Shown: positions 54,151 through 56,322 of the stretch, in pieces
How positions within the stretch are numbered: the first letter of the stretch is position 1
Layout of the letters: each line of letters starts with the position of its first letter
NCBI RefSeq assembly: GCF_029937575.1
Contig: NZ_JAPYPS010000024.1
Coordinates: forward strand, 1-56,322
DNA length: 56,322 bases
Origin: Nocardioides sp.
Lineage (GTDB): Bacteria > Actinomycetota > Actinomycetes > Propionibacteriales > Nocardioidaceae
Reading direction: 5' to 3'
Notes under the pieces: generated by a model
Told to the model about the DNA's origin: nothing
Databases searched by the model: none
The model's input: the letters and a program-made list of their open reading frames with translations, nothing else
Made by a program: the position numbers and the translations under genes

Positions 54151-54947
54151 GTCGATCCGTCGGTGGCCACGTCGACCAGGTCGACCACGACGGGGGCGTG
54201 GTCGGAGGCGCCCTTGCCCGCGCGCTCGTCGCGGTCGACGAAAGCGCCGGTCACGCGGGCTGCCAACGGAGGTGACCCGAGCACGAAGTCGATGCGCATC
54301 CCGCGGTTGCGCTCGAAGCGCTGCCGGTAGTAGTCCCAGTAGGTGTAGCTGTCCGGCTCGGGTGTGTGGGGTCGTACGACGTCGACGTACCCGTCGTCGA
54401 GGAAGCCGTTGAACGCCGCGCGCTCGCGCGGGGTCACGTGGGTGCTGGTCGCGAACTGGGCGATGTCGAAGACGTCGTCGTCGGTGGGCGCGATGTTCCA
54501 GTCACCGACCAGGGCGGTCGGCTGGTCGGTCCAGGCCGTGGCGGACTCGCGGAGTCGGGCCAGCCAGTCGAGCTTGTAGCTGAAGTGCGGGTCGTCGACC
54601 TTGCGACCGTTGGGGACGTAGAGGGACCAGATCCGTACGCCGCCGCAGGTCGCGCCGATCGCGCGGGCCTCGGCCGCCGGTGGGTCGCCGAAGGCGGGCA
54701 TCTCGGGGAAGCCGACCTCGACGTCCTCCAGGCCGACGCGGCTGATGATCGCGACGCCGTTCCACTGGTGGTAGCCGGCCGCGGCGACGTCGTACCCCAG
54801 GGACTGCAGGCCCATCAGCGGCAGCTGGTCCTCGCGCGCCTTGGTCTCCTGCACCGCCAGCACGTCGATGTCGTGACGCGTCAGGAAGGCCTCGACGCGG
54901 TCGATGCGCGAGCGCAGAGAGTTGACGTTCCAGGTGGCCAGGCGCAC
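54147..54947 (-). CDS. xth: Exodeoxyribonuclease III
   Basis: 266 aa, AP endonuclease of base-excision repair. Motifs: ATWNVNSLRSR (Asn), QETKARE (metal Glu), PNGRKVDD (Tyr/Asn region), LVGDWNIAPTDDD (catalytic Asp-Asn), and SDHAPVVVDL (Asp-His at the end). Leaderless GTG start 6 nt after TAGGCT. First gene of an operon with the GGDEF-EAL gene. Confidence 0.94.
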   Translation of the reverse strand: MRLATWNVNSLRSRIDRVEAFLTRHDIDVLAVQETKAREDQLPLMGLQSLGYDVAAAGYHQWNGVAIISRVGLEDVEVGFPEMPAFGDPPAAEARAIGATCGGVRIWSLYVPNGRKVDDPHFSYKLDWLARLRESATAWTDQPTALVGDWNIAPTDDDVFDIAQFATSTHVTPRERAAFNGFLDDGYVDVVRPHTPEPDSYTYWDYYRQRFERNRGMRIDFVLGSPPLAARVTGAFVDRDERAGKGASDHAPVVVDLVDVATDGST

Positions 54948-54953
54948 CAGGTC

Positions 54954-54959
54954 AGCCTA
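54954..54959 (-). promoter_or_regulatory. -10 box of leaderless xth
   Basis: TAGGCT on the minus strand, 6 nt before GTG 54947. Confidence 0.5.
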
Positions 54960-55031
54960 GACGGCGGGTGCCGTGTCCATGGTGGCCGCGCTCCCGGCGT
55001 ACGGCGAAGTGACCGCGAGGTGGCGGCTCCG

Positions 55032-55037
55032 TAGACT
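55032..55037 (+). promoter_or_regulatory. -10 box of leaderless ychF
   Basis: TAGACT, 8 nt before GTG 55046, slightly longer than the usual 6-7 nt. Confidence 0.4.
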
Positions 55038-55045
55038 CCCCGCTC

Positions 55046-56122
55046 GTGGCACTCACCATCGGTATCGTCGGACTCCCCAACGCGGGCAAGTCGACCCTCT
55101 TCAACGCCCTGACCAAGAACAACGTGCTGGCGGCGAACTACCCGTTCGCCACGATCGAGCCGAACGTCGGGGTGGTCGGGGTCCCCGACGAGCGCCTGCC
55201 GCAGCTGGCCGAGGTCTTCGGATCCGCCAAGCAGCTGCCCGCGACGGTCGAGTTCGTCGACATCGCCGGCATCGTGGCCGGTGCCTCGCAGGGCGAGGGG
55301 CTGGGCAACAAGTTCCTGTCCCACATCCGCGAGTCGGCCGCGATCTGCCAGGTGACCCGGGTCTTCCGTGACGAGGACGTCACCCACGTCGACGGCGAGG
55401 TCAACCCGGGCAACGACATCTCGACGATCCAGACCGAGCTGATCCTGGCAGACCTCCAGACGGTCGAGAAGGCGATCCCGCGGCTGGAGAAGGAGGCGCG
55501 CGCCAAGAAGGAGCTGGCCGCCAACCTCGCGGCGACCAAGGAGGCGATGGAGCACCTCGAGGCCGGTACGCCGATCATCTCGACCGACATCGATCGCGAC
55601 CTGGTCCGCGAGCTGTCCCTGCTGACCGCCAAGCCCTTCATCTACGTCTTCAACTGCGACGCCGACGAGCTCGCCGACGACGACCTCAAGGCGAAGATGC
55701 AGGCCCTGGTCGCACCCGCCGAGGCAATCTTCCTGGACGCGAAGTTCGAGGCCGAGCTCGTCGAGCTCGGCGACGACGACGAGGCCCGCGAGATGCTCGC
55801 CGAGATGGGCGTGACCGAGCCCGGCCTGGACACCCTCGCCCGCGTCGGCTTCGACACCCTCGGACTGCAGACCTACCTCACCGCCGGCCCCAAGGAGTCG
55901 CGCGCCTGGACGATCAAGAAGGGCGCCACCGCACCCGAGGCTGCCGGCGTGATCCACACCGACTTCCAGAAGGGTTTCATCAAGGCCGAGATCGTCTCGT
56001 TCGACGACCTGATGTCCACGGGCTCGATGGCCAAGGCCAAGGAGGCCGGTCGGGTGCGCATCGAGGGCAAGGACTACGTGATGGCCGACGGCGACGTGGT
56101 GGAGTTCCGGTTCAACGTCTGA
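55046..56122 (+). CDS. ychF: Redox-regulated ATPase YchF (OLA1 family)
   Basis: 358 aa Obg-related nucleotidase. G1 GLPNAGKSTLFNAL, G3-like DIAGIVAGAS, coiled-coil domain (about 130-200) and a C-terminal TGS domain ending DVVEFRFNV. The G4 position reads VFNCDAD rather than NKxD, as in YchF proteins that prefer ATP. It binds the ribosome and acts in stress responses. GTG start as the first gene after the xth divergence. Confidence 0.96.
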   Translation: MALTIGIVGLPNAGKSTLFNALTKNNVLAANYPFATIEPNVGVVGVPDERLPQLAEVFGSAKQLPATVEFVDIAGIVAGASQGEGLGNKFLSHIRESAAICQVTRVFRDEDVTHVDGEVNPGNDISTIQTELILADLQTVEKAIPRLEKEARAKKELAANLAATKEAMEHLEAGTPIISTDIDRDLVRELSLLTAKPFIYVFNCDADELADDDLKAKMQALVAPAEAIFLDAKFEAELVELGDDDEAREMLAEMGVTEPGLDTLARVGFDTLGLQTYLTAGPKESRAWTIKKGATAPEAAGVIHTDFQKGFIKAEIVSFDDLMSTGSMAKAKEAGRVRIEGKDYVMADGDVVEFRFNV

Positions 56123-56165
56123 ATCGGCCTGTTCGCGCAGGTCAGAGGCTTACCTGTCAGAGCCG

Positions 56166-56231
56166 CACAATTGTGGAGTTGTGGCAGGGTCTGGGCCGCA
56201 CAACGTGCCACAACGGCACAATTGTGCCGTT
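56166..56231. repeat. Cluster of CACAA/TTGTG palindromes downstream of ychF
   Basis: CACAATTGTG occurs twice (56166-56175 and 56217-56226), 51 bp apart centre to centre. The second is the core of a perfect 20-bp palindrome, AACGGCACAATTGTGCCGTT (56212-56231), followed by T. Between them lie GTTGTGGC (56178-56185), its complement GCCACAAC (56207-56214) and a CACAAC half-site (56199-56204). Could be a bidirectional terminator or a protein-binding array. Confidence 0.6.
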
Positions 56232-56241
56232 TGGACAGCCC

Positions 56242-56322
56242 TCACGGCGCCAGAAAGGCCAGGACGACGTCCTCGGCCGCGCGGGTGAGGTCGCGCCTGC
56301 AGAGGCTGCGTAGCGTCGACAG
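56242..56322 (-). CDS. Possible C-terminal fragment of a gene running off the right edge
   Basis: A 26-codon minus-strand frame, LSTLRSLCRRDLTRAAEDVV and then LAFLAP, open to the window edge and ending at TGA (56244-56242). Composition and helical look would suit the end of a TetR-type regulator or similar. Too short to identify; it may be chance. Confidence 0.3.
   Translation of the reverse strand: MSTLRSLCRRDLTRAAEDVVLAFLAP

Noticed and set aside
51400..54330. 976-codon open frame on the plus strand
   Set aside because: It runs antisense to rmuC and the GGDEF-EAL gene, both with intact motifs; it is a composition artefact.
56166..56231. Operator of the partial minus-strand gene at the right edge
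   Set aside because: The repeats lie beyond the 3' end of that frame, not at its promoter, so they would not act as its operator.

Overview
The window is 56.3 kb of very GC-rich DNA that reads as the chromosome of an actinobacterium, most likely Nocardioides or a relative in the Propionibacteriales. Support comes from actinobacterium-type families (DUF3027, DUF2530, DUF4190, DUF6542, FHA and RDD proteins), a zinc-ribbon S14, a CspB-like cold-shock protein with a C-terminal tail, local gene orders that match mycobacterial loci, and very many leaderless genes, in which a TAnnnT box lies 6-8 nt before an ATG or GTG. The genus is an inference from these features. I saw no tRNA, rRNA, insertion sequence or CRISPR array.

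Layout. 1-8.2 kb: FHA and SRPBCC proteins, signal peptidase lepB, an acyl-CoA synthetase followed by a broken GNAT acetyltransferase, a TetR regulator with an SGNH hydrolase, and a secreted subtilase. 8.3-14.8 kb: HAD phosphatase, cold-shock protein, MFS permease, DUF3027, methyltransferase, DUF2530, MarR and a second MFS permease. 14.7-19.3 kb: str operon rpsL-rpsG-fusA-tuf, with a clear promoter and a strong terminator. 19.3-28.9 kb: DUF4190, trmB, then the conserved RDD / SpoIIM / DUF58 / MoxR / DUF4350 / DUF4129 membrane locus and an AhpD-like protein. 28.9-41.8 kb: S10 and spc ribosomal protein clusters (rpsJ to rplO), then secY-adk-map. 41.9-50.2 kb: a TerC protein, and on the other strand a tightly overlapping five-gene polysaccharide operon. 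50.2-56.3 kb: a YciO/Sua5-type protein, DUF6542, rmuC, a GGDEF-EAL protein in an operon with exonuclease III, the YchF ATPase, and a cluster of palindromes at the right edge.

The most interesting system is the minus-strand operon at 50.0-42.9 kb. It encodes a BcsB-like surface protein, a GT-C glycosyltransferase, a processive GT2 synthase carrying an N-terminal MshEN cyclic-di-GMP-binding domain (two 24-residue motifs with a 5-residue spacer), a GtrB-like lipid-linked glycosyltransferase and a GtrA-like flippase. About 2.4 kb beyond the promoter end of this operon lies a GGDEF-EAL protein with both active sites intact. Together these look like a cyclic-di-GMP-controlled exopolysaccharide machine in which MshEN takes the place of the PilZ domain of cellulose synthase. 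Second is a symmetric 28-bp element at 21260-21287 that appears to start two divergent leaderless genes (RDD and SpoIIM) from overlapping -10 boxes.

The housekeeping blocks are transcribed from recognisable sigma-70-like promoters upstream of rpsL and rpsJ. Many accessory genes appear to start directly at their first codon, so several starts given here are shorter than the longest open frame and are set by the -10 box.
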